Below, one piece after another: positions 1 through 8,429 of a DNA stretch of 32,183 nucleotides (its first letter is position 1; each line of letters starts with the position of its first letter). The DNA comes from Megasphaera elsdenii (lineage in GTDB: Bacteria > Bacillota > Negativicutes > Veillonellales > Megasphaeraceae). Under the pieces are notes generated by a model, which made no database searches, was not told the origin of the DNA, and worked only from the letters and a program-made list of their open reading frames with translations. A program made the position numbers and the translations under genes. The DNA lies in NCBI RefSeq assembly GCF_020539865.1, contig NZ_JAJBQV010000024.1, positions 1 through 32,183 of the forward strand, given 5' to 3'.

Positions 1-3
1 TAC

Positions 4-47
4 CTGTAATAAATTACAGTGTATTTATTTTTTATGTTTAGTAAAAT
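4..47 (+). promoter_or_regulatory. CRP/FNR-like palindrome plus -10 element
   Basis: The perfect palindrome CTGTAATAAATTACAG (4-19) can be read as TGTAA-N4-TTACA. It is followed after exactly 22 nt by TAAAAT (42-47). No good -35 hexamer is present. With a start site near 53, the palindrome centre falls at about -41.5, the usual place for a class II activator of the CRP/FNR family. The same arrangement recurs at 2384-2427 and 30257-30300. The regulator is not identified; the family is inferred from geometry only. Confidence 0.55.
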
Positions 48-105
48 GATAGTAAAGATAAATGCTTATGGATTTTTGAACATAGAAAATAAGGAGGGCA
101 GCGTC

Positions 106-1101
106 ATGAAAGGAAAAAAGGGTTGGAAGCAGAGGGCCTGTCTGTGTCTGATGGTTTTTCTCATCGGCCTGTCCGGACTGGCTGGCGCTTCCAGCAGAGA
201 TGATATCTATAGGGAGGAACTGGATATCCTGTATGCCATGGTCCAAAGTGGCAGCAGCTATATTCTCTTCGGTGAGGAACGGGACGACCTGATGGCCGTC
301 TGGGAAGGCGTGCGGGATCTGTCCTCGGAACAGGGGCTGGAAGCGGTGAAGTACCAGCTGCTGGACTGCAACGGAGACGGGAAGCCGGAACTGCTGATCG
401 GTCAGGACAACCGGCTCACTAACCTGTTCACCATCCGGGACGGCCAGCTCCATCAGGTGTTCAGCGGCTTTTACCGGAACGCCTGGTATTATCTGGGGAA
501 CGGACGATTTCTGAACCAGGGGTCCGGGGGTACGGGGATTACCATACTGGGAGAATACCGTCTGGACAGCGACGGGAACCTGGTGTGCGAAAGCTATTAT
601 TTTACCCACTGGGATCCGGCTATGGAAAAAGAGGAAGTTTACTGGAATACTGTGGGAGTCCCGGACCGGGCCCGGTCGAAGAAACTGGCCATGAATCCGG
701 CTCAGTTCCAGGAACTCCAGAAAAAACGGAAGGACAAGGTTGAAAGGCTGTCCTGGCAGTCCCTGGCCCGATACGGCCAAGGGGGCGTGATACTGTCCCT
801 GACCCAGTCCGGTGAGGGGGGAGAACCCCTGCTGGTGGTGATCCCCAGAGAGACGCTGGAAGATGTGCACCTGCTCACCCTCCAGGCGGTGGATGTCAGT
901 GACAGCGGTCAGGTTACCTGGCAGGTGGAAAAAGACGAATCCCTAGGGAAGCTGGAAGCGGGTACCCGGTACCATTTCTCCATGGCCCTGGAAGGGACGG
1001 CCCGGGTTACGGCCCTTTCCTATTATGATCGGGAAGGCTATCACCGGAAGATTCTCCAGATCAGCGGAGAAGACGGGCGTCTGGTGGTGCAGGAGAAATA
1101 G
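106..1101 (+). CDS. Secreted protein of unknown function (331 aa)
   Basis: I do not recognise the family. The start ATG at 106 is chosen because AAGGAGGG lies at 91-98 and the first residues then form a signal peptide: basic MKGKKGWKQR, a hydrophobic core LCLMVFLIGL and an AxA-like site near GLAGASS. The earlier in-frame ATG at 19 would overlap the palindrome and lacks a ribosome site. The mature part has a DCNGDGKPEL stretch resembling a calcium-binding or FG-GAP-like loop; a similar DLDGNGLLEI stretch occurs in the protein at 5895. Valine codons are mostly GTG and leucine CTG, unlike the GTC/CTC-rich genes downstream but like the front of the adhesin pseudogene at 9482, which suggests transfer. 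It probably acts outside the inner membrane. Confidence 0.75.
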   Translation: MKGKKGWKQRACLCLMVFLIGLSGLAGASSRDDIYREELDILYAMVQSGSSYILFGEERDDLMAVWEGVRDLSSEQGLEAVKYQLLDCNGDGKPELLIGQDNRLTNLFTIRDGQLHQVFSGFYRNAWYYLGNGRFLNQGSGGTGITILGEYRLDSDGNLVCESYYFTHWDPAMEKEEVYWNTVGVPDRARSKKLAMNPAQFQELQKKRKDKVERLSWQSLARYGQGGVILSLTQSGEGGEPLLVVIPRETLEDVHLLTLQAVDVSDSGQVTWQVEKDESLGKLEAGTRYHFSMALEGTARVTALSYYDREGYHRKILQISGEDGRLVVQEK

Positions 1102-1162
1102 TGCAAGCTGCTTTCTCGGATATCCTGAACGGCTTGATGATCATTCCGGACCTTATTAAGCC

Positions 1163-1190
1163 TTGCAAGTTCACCCTTTCCTTGTATAAT
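1163..1190 (+). promoter_or_regulatory. Sigma-A-type promoter for the M48 gene
   Basis: TTGCAA (1163-1168), a 16-nt spacer and a perfect TATAAT (1185-1190) lie 39 nt upstream of the chosen ATG at 1230. This position explains why the longer reading frame beginning at 1101 is not used. Confidence 0.7.
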
Positions 1191-1229
1191 GGAAGTATAG
1201 ATTTCCGTTACAGGGGAAGGGTGATTGTT

Positions 1230-2321
1230 ATGAACATGAAGAAAAAAGCAGCCGCTGCCTGTGTGGCAGTCATGGCCGCAGTTTCACTGCCTATGGGCAT
1301 CGTGCCGGTCCAGCCGGTCCAGGCTGACCTCATTACCGATGTCATCGGCGGCCTCCAGGTGAAATCGGCCTTGAGCAAGCAGATCAAGCACTATGACACG
1401 ACCAAAGAAGGACAGAGCGAGATTTACCAGTCCGTCACCAAGCAGACCGGCGTCCTCCATAATGAGTATTACAATGAACGTCTGGCGTCTATCATGAACC
1501 GCCTCAGCGCCAGTATCGCCCAGACGGACTCCAGTATCAAGGCTTTGCCCTACCGCTGGTATGTCAGCCCGGATACGACGTTCAACGCGGCCTGCACTAT
1601 GGGCCATGTCATGATTGTCAATAAGGGTATGTTCGACCTGGTCAGCAACGATGATGAAATCGCCGTCGTCTTAGGCCATGAAATGGGCCACGGCCAGAAG
1701 CATCACGTCGCCAATTCGACGCAGAAGAAGGTCAACGTCGAAATCGGCAAGATGGTCCTGGCTGACACGATTGGCGGTTCCGGCCTGAACAGCCTTATCC
1801 TCGACACGGTCAGCAATCAGATTGAGACGGTCCATATCGACCGGGCTGCCGAATGGGAAGCGGATAACCTGTCCTTCGGCTATATCACCCGGGCCGGCTA
1901 TAATCCCGGCGCGACGGCCGCTATCTGGCAGCGGGTCATGGAAAAATATGGCGACAACACGAGCGACTTCGTCGGTGAAATCTTCTCGCCGTCGGACCAT
2001 CCATCTCATCAGGAACGGCGCGACAGTTATGCTAAAAAGCTCTATGAAATGAGCGGCAAGCATGCCAGCGTCAAAGACGGTACAGTCTACGTCAATGGCA
2101 AGAAATTCATCAAGCCTGCCGCCACGTACAGCATGAGCAGTGCCGAACGGTCCTATTTCGTCCTGGGCAATCTGGCTGCCGCGTATCAGAACGGCCACAG
2201 CAAGCAGCCGGCTACGGCTTCCGGCGGTACGCTCTACTTAGGGCCGCAGAACATCATGACGCCGGTCAACGGCGATCCGTCGGCAGAAGAACTGGCAGCG
2301 CAGCTCAATAAAATCAAATAA
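1230..2321 (+). CDS. M48-family zinc metalloprotease, exported (363 aa)
   Basis: The zinc-binding HExxH motif is HEMGH (residues 150-154) and the downstream third-ligand motif is EWEAD (208-212). Both are typical of the M48 family (BepA/YfgC, Oma1/HtpX-like), which handles misfolded or misassembled envelope proteins. An N-terminal signal peptide (MNMKKKAAAACVAVMAAVSL... ending near VQA) places it outside the inner membrane; there is no lipobox. The start at 1230 is supported by GGGAAGGG upstream and by the promoter at 1163-1190. Its terminator follows at 2379. A role in outer-membrane protein quality control is inferred from family and location; substrates cannot be read from sequence. Confidence 0.88.
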   Translation: MNMKKKAAAACVAVMAAVSLPMGIVPVQPVQADLITDVIGGLQVKSALSKQIKHYDTTKEGQSEIYQSVTKQTGVLHNEYYNERLASIMNRLSASIAQTDSSIKALPYRWYVSPDTTFNAACTMGHVMIVNKGMFDLVSNDDEIAVVLGHEMGHGQKHHVANSTQKKVNVEIGKMVLADTIGGSGLNSLILDTVSNQIETVHIDRAAEWEADNLSFGYITRAGYNPGATAAIWQRVMEKYGDNTSDFVGEIFSPSDHPSHQERRDSYAKKLYEMSGKHASVKDGTVYVNGKKFIKPAATYSMSSAERSYFVLGNLAAAYQNGHSKQPATASGGTLYLGPQNIMTPVNGDPSAEELAAQLNKIK

Positions 2322-2378
2322 TGATTGAACAGCATAACTAAAGGCAAAATGGCCGTGTGCTATGTATATTTTATATCT

Positions 2379-2412
2379 ATCACCTGTAGTAAAATACAGG
2401 TGATTTTTTTTT
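2379..2412 (+). terminator. Rho-independent terminator after the M48 gene
   Basis: A perfect 10-bp stem ATCACCTGTA (2379-2388) / TACAGGTGAT (2395-2404) with a 6-nt loop is followed by an unbroken T-run to 2412. The stem contains a variant of the palindrome described at 4-19. Confidence 0.85.
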
Positions 2413-2427
2413 GAAATAAGCTATCCT
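2384..2427 (+). promoter_or_regulatory. Third copy of the CRP/FNR-like palindrome, inside the terminator
   Basis: CTGTAGTAAAATACAG (2384-2399) differs from the copy at 4-19 at two positions. Exactly 22 nt later comes TATCCT (2422-2427), a 4/6 match to the -10 consensus, in front of the SPFH operon. A TATAAG at 2427-2432 is an alternative -10. The element could end transcription of one gene and activate the next. The spacing match supports it; the weak -10 argues for caution. Confidence 0.4.
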
Positions 2428-2478
2428 ATAAGCAAGAAAAGAATTTTACAAGAATCGTTACGAAAAGGAGGTAGTCTT

Positions 2479-3969
2479 ATGGGTTTGATCAAAGCGGCAA
2501 TGGGAGCAGCCGGCGGTGTCCTGGCTGACCAGTGGAAGGAATTTTTCTATTGTGACAGTATGTCCCCTGATATCCTCATGATGAAAGGGCAGAAACAGAC
2601 GAGTTCGCGCGGTCGCAGTTCCAATACGAGCGGCGAAGATAATATCATTTCCAATGGCTCGAAAATCGCCGTCAACAATGGCCAGTGCATGATGATCGTC
2701 GAATCGGGCAAGGTCGTCGACGTCTGCAATGAACCGGGCGAATATGTCTACGATATGTCGACAGAACCATCTATCTTTACGGGAGACCTCGAACAGGGGC
2801 TCCGGGATATGTGGGGCCAGATGAAGGAACGCTTCACCTTTGGCGGCGATACGGGCAAGGACCAGCGGGTCTACTACTTCAACATGAAAGAGCTCATCGG
2901 CAATAAGTACGGCACGCCGCAGGAAGTCCCGTTCAAGATGAAAGACCCCGATACGGGCCAGATTCTCTTGATCCGCCTGCGCTGTTTTGGCGAATATAGC
3001 TATCGCATCGTCGACCCGGTCCTGTTCTATACCAACGTAGCGAGCAACGTCGCCGACCGGTATGAACGCAGCCAGATCGACAGCCAGCTGAAATCGGAAC
3101 TGCTCAACGCCCTGCAGCCGGCCTTCGCCAAGCTCAGTGCCCAGCGTATCGACTACGTCGAACTGCCGGGGCGGACCTTTGAAATCGCCGACGCCCTGAA
3201 TGAAGTCCTGTCCAAGCGCTGGCGGGAACTGCGCGGCCTGGAAATCGTATCCTTCGGCATCAACAGCATCAAGGCCAATGAAGAAGATGAAGCGAAGATC
3301 CAGAAAGTACAGATGGGCAAGACCCTGTCGGATCCGTCGCTGGCTATGGGTGCCATGGCCGATGCCACCAGCGATTCCCTGCGCATGGCGGCCCAGAATG
3401 AAGGCGGTGGCGGCGCGGCTTTCGGCTTCATGAATATGAATATGGCCGGCAATGCCGGTGCCGGCATGTATCAGCAGATGGCTCAGCAGCAGGAGCTGAT
3501 GGAACGACGGCAACGACTGATGGACCATCAGCAGTTAGAAGCTGAAATGGCCCGAGTGAAGGCCGAAGCAGAACGGGTCGTAGCCGCGCAGGCAGGCAGC
3601 TGGACCTGCCCGCAATGCGGCACGGCAAACCTGGGCAAATTCTGCCTGAACTGCGGCACGAAGAAACCGGAACCCAAGCCGGCCGATACGTGGGACTGCG
3701 ACTGCGGCCAGACTGGCAATACGGGGAAATTCTGTATGAACTGCGGTAAGGCCAAGCCCGAAGGGAAAGCGCCGGAAGCGGGTTGGACATGTCCCAAGTG
3801 CGGCGCTGTCAATCAGGGCAAGTTCTGCATGGAATGTGGGACTCAGAAGCCGGCTGACGCACCGCTCTTCAAGTGCGACAAGTGCGGCTGGCAGCCGCCG
3901 GATCCGCATCATCCGCCGAAATTCTGCCCTCAGTGCGGCGATCCTTTCGACGAGCACGATCAACAATAG
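2479..3969 (+). CDS. SPFH-domain protein with C-terminal zinc ribbons (YdjI-like, 496 aa)
   Basis: The N-terminal two thirds resembles the SPFH/band-7 'virion core' family typified by Bacillus subtilis YdjI. Typical stretches are the FKMKDPDTGQ/RLRCFGEYSYRI region and the conserved GLEIVSFGINSIKANEEDEAKI. From about residue 375 to the end there are four zinc-ribbon units with paired CxxC or CxC knuckles (CPQCG/CLNCG, CDCG/CMNCG, CPKCG/CMECG, CDKCG/CPQCG). A glutamine- and methionine-rich helical stretch (QQMAQQQELMERRQRL) links the two halves. AAAGGAGGT precedes the ATG at 2479. The next two genes complete a ydjI/ydjG/ydjH-like trio. A role in membrane organisation or envelope stress is inferred from the Bacillus cluster; no enzymatic motif is visible. 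Confidence 0.85.
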   Translation: MGLIKAAMGAAGGVLADQWKEFFYCDSMSPDILMMKGQKQTSSRGRSSNTSGEDNIISNGSKIAVNNGQCMMIVESGKVVDVCNEPGEYVYDMSTEPSIFTGDLEQGLRDMWGQMKERFTFGGDTGKDQRVYYFNMKELIGNKYGTPQEVPFKMKDPDTGQILLIRLRCFGEYSYRIVDPVLFYTNVASNVADRYERSQIDSQLKSELLNALQPAFAKLSAQRIDYVELPGRTFEIADALNEVLSKRWRELRGLEIVSFGINSIKANEEDEAKIQKVQMGKTLSDPSLAMGAMADATSDSLRMAAQNEGGGGAAFGFMNMNMAGNAGAGMYQQMAQQQELMERRQRLMDHQQLEAEMARVKAEAERVVAAQAGSWTCPQCGTANLGKFCLNCGTKKPEPKPADTWDCDCGQTGNTGKFCMNCGKAKPEGKAPEAGWTCPKCGAVNQGKFCMECGTQKPADAPLFKCDKCGWQPPDPHHPPKFCPQCGDPFDEHDQQ

Positions 3970-3990
3970 CGTAAGAAATGAGGTGAGCTT

Positions 3991-5091
3991 ATGGCCAATA
4001 CTTCCGTAGGCTATAAATGCCCGAACTGTGGCGGTCCCCTGGCCTTTGCGCCGGGGTCGGAAAAAGTGACCTGTCCGTACTGCGATACGGAATTTGAAGT
4101 CGCCAAGATCGAAGAACTCTTTGCCAAACAGGAAAAACTGGCTGCCGAAGCCCAGGCGGCGAAAGAAGCCAAGTGGGATACGGCCGATGCCGGCAATGAA
4201 TGGGGCGAAGACGAAGCAGCCCAGATGCAGACCTTCACTTGTTCCTCCTGTGGCGCTGAGCTGGTCAGCGATGGCAATACGATGGCGACGGAATGTTGCT
4301 ACTGCGGCAACCCGACCATGATCCCCAGCCGTTTTTCGGGGATGCTCAAGCCGGATTTCGTCATTCCTTTTAAAAAGACGAAAGACGAGGCCGTAGCCGC
4401 TTTGAAAGAATTTTATAAGGGCAAACGGCTCCTGCCCAAGGCCTTCACGGCCCATAACCGCGTCGAAGCCATCCAGGCCATGTACGTGCCTTTCTGGCTC
4501 TTCGATTCTGATGTGACAGCGTCGGCCGAATTTCGGGCTGAGACCGATACGGTCTATGAAACGAATGATGAAACCGTGACCGAGACCAGCGTCTACCGCT
4601 GCGACCGCCAGGGGACCATGCGCTTCCAGCGTATTCCCGTCGACGGCAGCCAGAAGATGGACGATACTTATATGGAAAGCATCGAGCCTTATGATTATGG
4701 CGACCTGATGGCCTTCAACAGCGCCTATCTGACCGGGTTCCTGGCGGATAAATACGACGTCGATGCCGAAGCCGCCGTACCCCGGGCGGACGAACGGGTC
4801 CGCCAGAGCGCCCTTGGCGTCCTCGAAGATACTGTTGAAGGATATGACCGGGTAGAACTCAAAGAAGGTGCCATCCACAAAGAGGAAGGGGCTGTGTCCT
4901 ATGCCATGGCGCCCGTGTGGATCTTGACGACGCGTTACCAGGACCAGCCGTATACGTTCATGATGAACGGCCAGACCGGCAAGATGGTCGGCAGCCTGCC
5001 TTATGACAAGGCCAGGGCCAACCTGTACTGGGCCGGCAGTGCCTTAATCTTGACGACGATTTTCTACTTCATTGCCAAGTGGTTCGTGTAA
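3991..5091 (+). CDS. TFIIB-type zinc-ribbon protein with C-terminal membrane anchor (YdjG-like, 366 aa)
   Basis: Two zinc ribbons lie at the N-terminus: C10-x2-C13 with C28-x2-C31, and C84-x2-C87 with C102-x2-C105. A charged Ala/Glu/Lys-rich stretch separates them. A globular region follows (PFWLFDSDVTASAEF..., CDRQGTMRFQRIPVDGS). A single hydrophobic segment near residues 344-363, in the final 25 residues, should anchor the protein in the membrane. AGGTGAG precedes the ATG, 21 nt after the SPFH gene. Relatives are often annotated as TFIIB-type zinc-ribbon proteins and occur beside SPFH and TPM genes. Molecular function is unknown. Confidence 0.8.
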   Translation: MANTSVGYKCPNCGGPLAFAPGSEKVTCPYCDTEFEVAKIEELFAKQEKLAAEAQAAKEAKWDTADAGNEWGEDEAAQMQTFTCSSCGAELVSDGNTMATECCYCGNPTMIPSRFSGMLKPDFVIPFKKTKDEAVAALKEFYKGKRLLPKAFTAHNRVEAIQAMYVPFWLFDSDVTASAEFRAETDTVYETNDETVTETSVYRCDRQGTMRFQRIPVDGSQKMDDTYMESIEPYDYGDLMAFNSAYLTGFLADKYDVDAEAAVPRADERVRQSALGVLEDTVEGYDRVELKEGAIHKEEGAVSYAMAPVWILTTRYQDQPYTFMMNGQTGKMVGSLPYDKARANLYWAGSALILTTIFYFIAKWFV

Positions 5092-5105
5092 GGAGGGATA
5101 GAGCC

Positions 5106-5870
5106 ATGAAAGGATATGTAACCAAGAGTCTGCTGTTCCTGGCCTGTCTGTTCTTCCTGACGATGAATGTCTTGGCCGCCAATCCGTCCAGCCTGGCTGA
5201 CGGGGCCCAGCTCCTGAAGAGCAGTGAACGCATTGCCGTGCTGAATGAACTCGGCGGCATCGAAAAGAAATATGGCGTGCGCCTGGCCGTCGTCACCGTC
5301 AAGACGACGAATAAAGTAAAAATCGGCGACTATGCCAATCAGCTCCTGGACAGCACCTATAAAGACGGGAAGAACGGCAATATGGTCCTGGTCCTGGCTA
5401 TGGATACGCGGGACTATTACGTAGCCACCGATAAAGCCATGCGCCAGCGCATCAGCGATAAAGGCAGCCTTCCCGTCTTGGAAGAGAAATTCCTGCCCTT
5501 GCTGAAAGAAAAGAAATATGCCGAGGCTTTCAAAGCCTATGCCTTGGAGTCCGGTGAACTGCTGGCCTATTATGAAGCCAATGGCAAGGCCTATGATCCG
5601 CATGACGCCTTCAGTTGGACGGCGCTGCTCATCGCCTTGGCCCTCGGCATCGGCAGCGGCTTCCTCATCCGGCGCTATCTCATCAGCACCATGAGCAATG
5701 TCGCACCGGCCCTGGCGGCATCGGCTTACCTCGATGAGGACAGCTTCAACCTCACGGAAAAGGAAGATACGTTCCTGTTCATGAATGTATCCCGCGTAGC
5801 CAAAGCGAAAAAATCGGGCCGCAACGACAGTACCGACGAGAATCACGGCGGTGGCGGCGGGAAGTTCTAA
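5106..5870 (+). CDS. TPM-domain membrane protein (YdjH/YgcG-like, 254 aa)
   Basis: The start at 5106 is set by AAGGAGGG overlapping the stop codon of the previous gene (TAA 5089-5091) and by a following signal peptide ending near NVLAA. Residues ~30-165 form a TPM (PF04536) domain: LGGIEKKYGVRLAVVTV, NGNMVLVLAMDTRDYYVAT. A transmembrane helix (TALLIALALGIGSGFLI) follows, then a cytosolic tail ending in GGGGGKF, the glycine-rich terminus common in this family. The translation-coupled spacing makes it the third member of the ydjI/ydjG/ydjH-like operon. The TPM domain probably faces the periplasm. Some TPM proteins are reported as phosphatases; activity here is unproven. Confidence 0.85.
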   Translation: MKGYVTKSLLFLACLFFLTMNVLAANPSSLADGAQLLKSSERIAVLNELGGIEKKYGVRLAVVTVKTTNKVKIGDYANQLLDSTYKDGKNGNMVLVLAMDTRDYYVATDKAMRQRISDKGSLPVLEEKFLPLLKEKKYAEAFKAYALESGELLAYYEANGKAYDPHDAFSWTALLIALALGIGSGFLIRRYLISTMSNVAPALAASAYLDEDSFNLTEKEDTFLFMNVSRVAKAKKSGRNDSTDENHGGGGGKF

Positions 5871-5894
5871 GCCGGCTTATGAGGAGGGTTCGTT

Positions 5895-6365
5895 ATGAGA
5901 TATGGGAAAAAAATACTGCTCATGCTGATGGCAGCCTGCCTGATTGGCACCAGTGCCTCAGCCTGTGAAGGTGACCCTTACCGGTCCGTGCGCCTGGAGT
6001 CTGATGAGGCCCAGCAGATTCACGTTTTTACGCAATGCTGGGATACCATTTACCCGATGGACGGGAACCCCTTAAAGGAATTTGCCGTCACCGACCTCGA
6101 TGGCAACGGCCTGCTGGAAATCCTGACGCGGGCCCAGAAGGGGGAAACCGTTCCCCTTGTCTATGAAGTGGACCCGCAGCGCCGGGGGATAACCTTGAAA
6201 AGCAAGCAATGGTATTACCGTCATGTCTTCCAGCATGACATCGCCTGGTTCACCATGCATCCTGAAACGGCAGCCGGCCCTTGGGTAGGCCGTACGGAAA
6301 TCGTCGAATGGATGCTCCAGGACAGCTATGACATCTATATGGGACGTAAAGAAGGCTTTGGATAA
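5895..6365 (+). CDS. Small secreted protein, unknown (156 aa)
   Basis: A clear signal peptide (MRYGKKILLMLMAACLIGTSASA, then CEGDP) follows GAGGAGGGT upstream of the ATG. The mature chain has a DLDGNGLLEIL stretch, like the DCNGDGKPEL stretch of the protein at 106, so both may belong to one loose family of exported proteins with calcium-loop-like segments. A Cys lies just after the cleavage site in SACEG, but the preceding residues are a poor lipobox. It lies 24 nt after the TPM gene and may be in the same transcript. Confidence 0.7.
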   Translation: MRYGKKILLMLMAACLIGTSASACEGDPYRSVRLESDEAQQIHVFTQCWDTIYPMDGNPLKEFAVTDLDGNGLLEILTRAQKGETVPLVYEVDPQRRGITLKSKQWYYRHVFQHDIAWFTMHPETAAGPWVGRTEIVEWMLQDSYDIYMGRKEGFG

Positions 6366-6399
6366 GCCCTATCATTCCTGAGAAAGGAAGGTGTTTTAT

Positions 6400-6771
6400 A
6401 TGAAAAAATGGCTGATTACGCTGCTCACAGTCTGCTTTTTCACCACTGGCGCCGCCCTGGCCGTTACTGGAGGGACCGATACCAGCCGGGTGACCATTTA
6501 TAATATCACGGAAAATACGATGTGGGTCAGGGTGACGGATCGGTCGCGGACGTCGGTGTACGTCAAGAATGGCAGCAGTGTCAAGGAATATTATTCCAGC
6601 CACAGCGGCCGGACGGCAGCCGAAGACATCTATGCGGCGCTGCGCGGCACAGGCAGTGAAATCATGACCTCGAATACGGTCCTCGTAGGCTATCTCAAGC
6701 GATGTGGCGCTAATGAAATTAAACGGATTTCTACGAAAGGCATCACCGTCTATGTATTGAAGGTCTATTAA
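6400..6771 (+). CDS. Small secreted protein, unknown (123 aa)
   Basis: The start ATG at 6400 is preferred over the in-frame GTG at 6391, because GAAAGGAAGG lies at a normal distance and the product starts with a clean signal peptide (MKKWLITLLTVCFFTTGAALA). The mature part is short and rich in Thr, Ser and Val. I recognise no domain. It lies between the small protein at 5895 and the nucleotidase at 6787 with short gaps, so co-transcription is likely. Confidence 0.7.
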   Translation: MKKWLITLLTVCFFTTGAALAVTGGTDTSRVTIYNITENTMWVRVTDRSRTSVYVKNGSSVKEYYSSHSGRTAAEDIYAALRGTGSEIMTSNTVLVGYLKRCGANEIKRISTKGITVYVLKVY

Positions 6772-6786
6772 GAAGGAGGGAATGGG

Positions 6787-8388
6787 ATGGCTTTTGGCAG
6801 AAAATACTGGCTGGTCCTGGCCCTCTGCCTGGCCCTGCAGGGGTCAGGCCAGGTCCGGGCCGATCTCGTCGTTTTACACACCAACGACGTCCACTGTGGC
6901 GTGGAGAATCAGCTGGGCTATGCCCAGCTAGCCCAGTATAAAAAGGACCTGATGAAGAATCCTGACGATACGGTGCAGCTCGTCGATGCAGGCGATGCCA
7001 TCCAGGGCGAACCCCTGGGAAGTCTGACCCGGGGGCAGGCCGTCATCGACATCATGAATGTCACCGGCTATGATTTCGCCATTCCCGGCAATCATGAATT
7101 TGACTATGGCGTAGCACGCCTGCTGGAACTGGCACCGCAGCTTGCTGGCGGCTATTACAGCTGTAACCTGGTAGATCTGCGGACGGGGAAGAACGTTTTT
7201 CCGCCCTATAAGATGGTGGCCTATGACGGCGGGAAAAAGGCGGCCTTCATCGGCGTGACGACGCCGCAGACCCTGATTTCTTCGACGCCCCGTTACTTCC
7301 AGGACGATAAGGGACAGTTCATCTACGGATTTTCAGAAGATGCGACAGGACAGAAACTCTATGAACAAGTCCAAAAGGCCATCGACCAGGCTTGGGACGA
7401 AGGGGCCCGGACGATTATCCTGGTCACGCATCTAGGTCAGAATGGGTCGCTCCCGGTCTGGACCAGCGAGGCCTTGGCTGCACATACGCAGAAAGTGGCG
7501 GCCATCATCGATGGTCATTCCCATGAACAATATGAACGCTTAGTCAAGAACCGCAAAGGTCAGCCCGTCCTCATCGCACAGACGGGAACGAAATTCCAGT
7601 CCGTCGGCAAATTGGTCATCGATGACTACGGCCACGTGCGGGGCGAATTAGTGACCCGGCTGGACGGGACCGATGCGGCGACCGAAGCCGTCGTACAGCG
7701 CGAAATGGCTGTCGTCCGGGAACAGCTCCAACAGCCGGTTGCCACGCTGCCTGTGGATTTCGTGACCGACATCGAGGGCCAGCGGCGCGTCCGTAACGGG
7801 GAAACGAACCTGGCCGATTTAGCGGTCGATGCCATCCGTTACCGGCTGCATACCGATGTGGCGCTCCTGAACGGCGGTTCCTTCCGGGCTCCGCTATCAG
7901 CCGGCGCCGTGACCCATGAATCGCTATACCGTGTCTTTCCCTTTTCCAATCAGCTCGTCGTCTGCAGCGTAACGGGCCAGCAGCTCCTCGATGCCCTGGA
8001 AATGGGCGCTTCGCGGTATCCTCAGGAATTTGGCGGATTTTTGCAGGTATCCGGCCTGACGTACCGCATCGATCCGGCGATTCCCAGTTCCGTCGTCCTC
8101 GACGATAAGGGCCGCTTCGTCAAAGTGGCCGGCCCGCGGCGGGTCAAAGACGTCCAGGTCAACGGCAAGGCCATCGAGGCCGATGAAGACTACCGCGTCG
8201 GCGGTACAACTTACGTCCTCTGCCATGGCGGTGATGGCCAGACCAGTCTGCAAGGCGGCATCCTGTTGGAAGATACGGGCTTGTCCGATGTCGACGCCCT
8301 GGCAGAGTATCTCTCCCATAAAGGAGACACCCTGGCTGCTGACTATGCCAACCCGGCCGGACAGAGACGGATTACCGTCGGCCCGTAA
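6787..8388 (+). CDS. Secreted 5'-nucleotidase / 2',3'-cyclic phosphodiesterase (UshA family, 533 aa)
   Basis: The N-terminal calcineurin-like metallophosphatase domain shows its metal-binding blocks: HTNDVH (res 31-36), DAGD (67-70), GNHE (101-104), VTHLG and DGHSHE. The C-terminal 5'-nucleotidase domain has NGGSFRAPLSAG and YRVFPFSNQLVV, the substrate-binding signatures of UshA/CpdB-type enzymes. A signal peptide (MAFGRKYWLVLALCLALQGSGQVRA) exports it; no cell-wall sorting signal is present, as expected for a diderm. It should hydrolyse extracellular nucleotides to nucleosides and phosphate in the periplasm. AAGGAGGG precedes the ATG at 6787. Exact substrate preference cannot be told. Confidence 0.92.
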   Translation: MAFGRKYWLVLALCLALQGSGQVRADLVVLHTNDVHCGVENQLGYAQLAQYKKDLMKNPDDTVQLVDAGDAIQGEPLGSLTRGQAVIDIMNVTGYDFAIPGNHEFDYGVARLLELAPQLAGGYYSCNLVDLRTGKNVFPPYKMVAYDGGKKAAFIGVTTPQTLISSTPRYFQDDKGQFIYGFSEDATGQKLYEQVQKAIDQAWDEGARTIILVTHLGQNGSLPVWTSEALAAHTQKVAAIIDGHSHEQYERLVKNRKGQPVLIAQTGTKFQSVGKLVIDDYGHVRGELVTRLDGTDAATEAVVQREMAVVREQLQQPVATLPVDFVTDIEGQRRVRNGETNLADLAVDAIRYRLHTDVALLNGGSFRAPLSAGAVTHESLYRVFPFSNQLVVCSVTGQQLLDALEMGASRYPQEFGGFLQVSGLTYRIDPAIPSSVVLDDKGRFVKVAGPRRVKDVQVNGKAIEADEDYRVGGTTYVLCHGGDGQTSLQGGILLEDTGLSDVDALAEYLSHKGDTLAADYANPAGQRRITVGP

Positions 8389-8429
8389 ACGGCGGCTGTG
8401 TGACAGCCATAGAAAAGGAGGTATTTTTG

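Noticed and set aside
3535..4878. A 447-codon open frame on the minus strand opposite the zinc-ribbon genes
   Set aside because: It is a shadow of two genes with clear zinc-knuckle motifs on the plus strand and has no recognisable domain.
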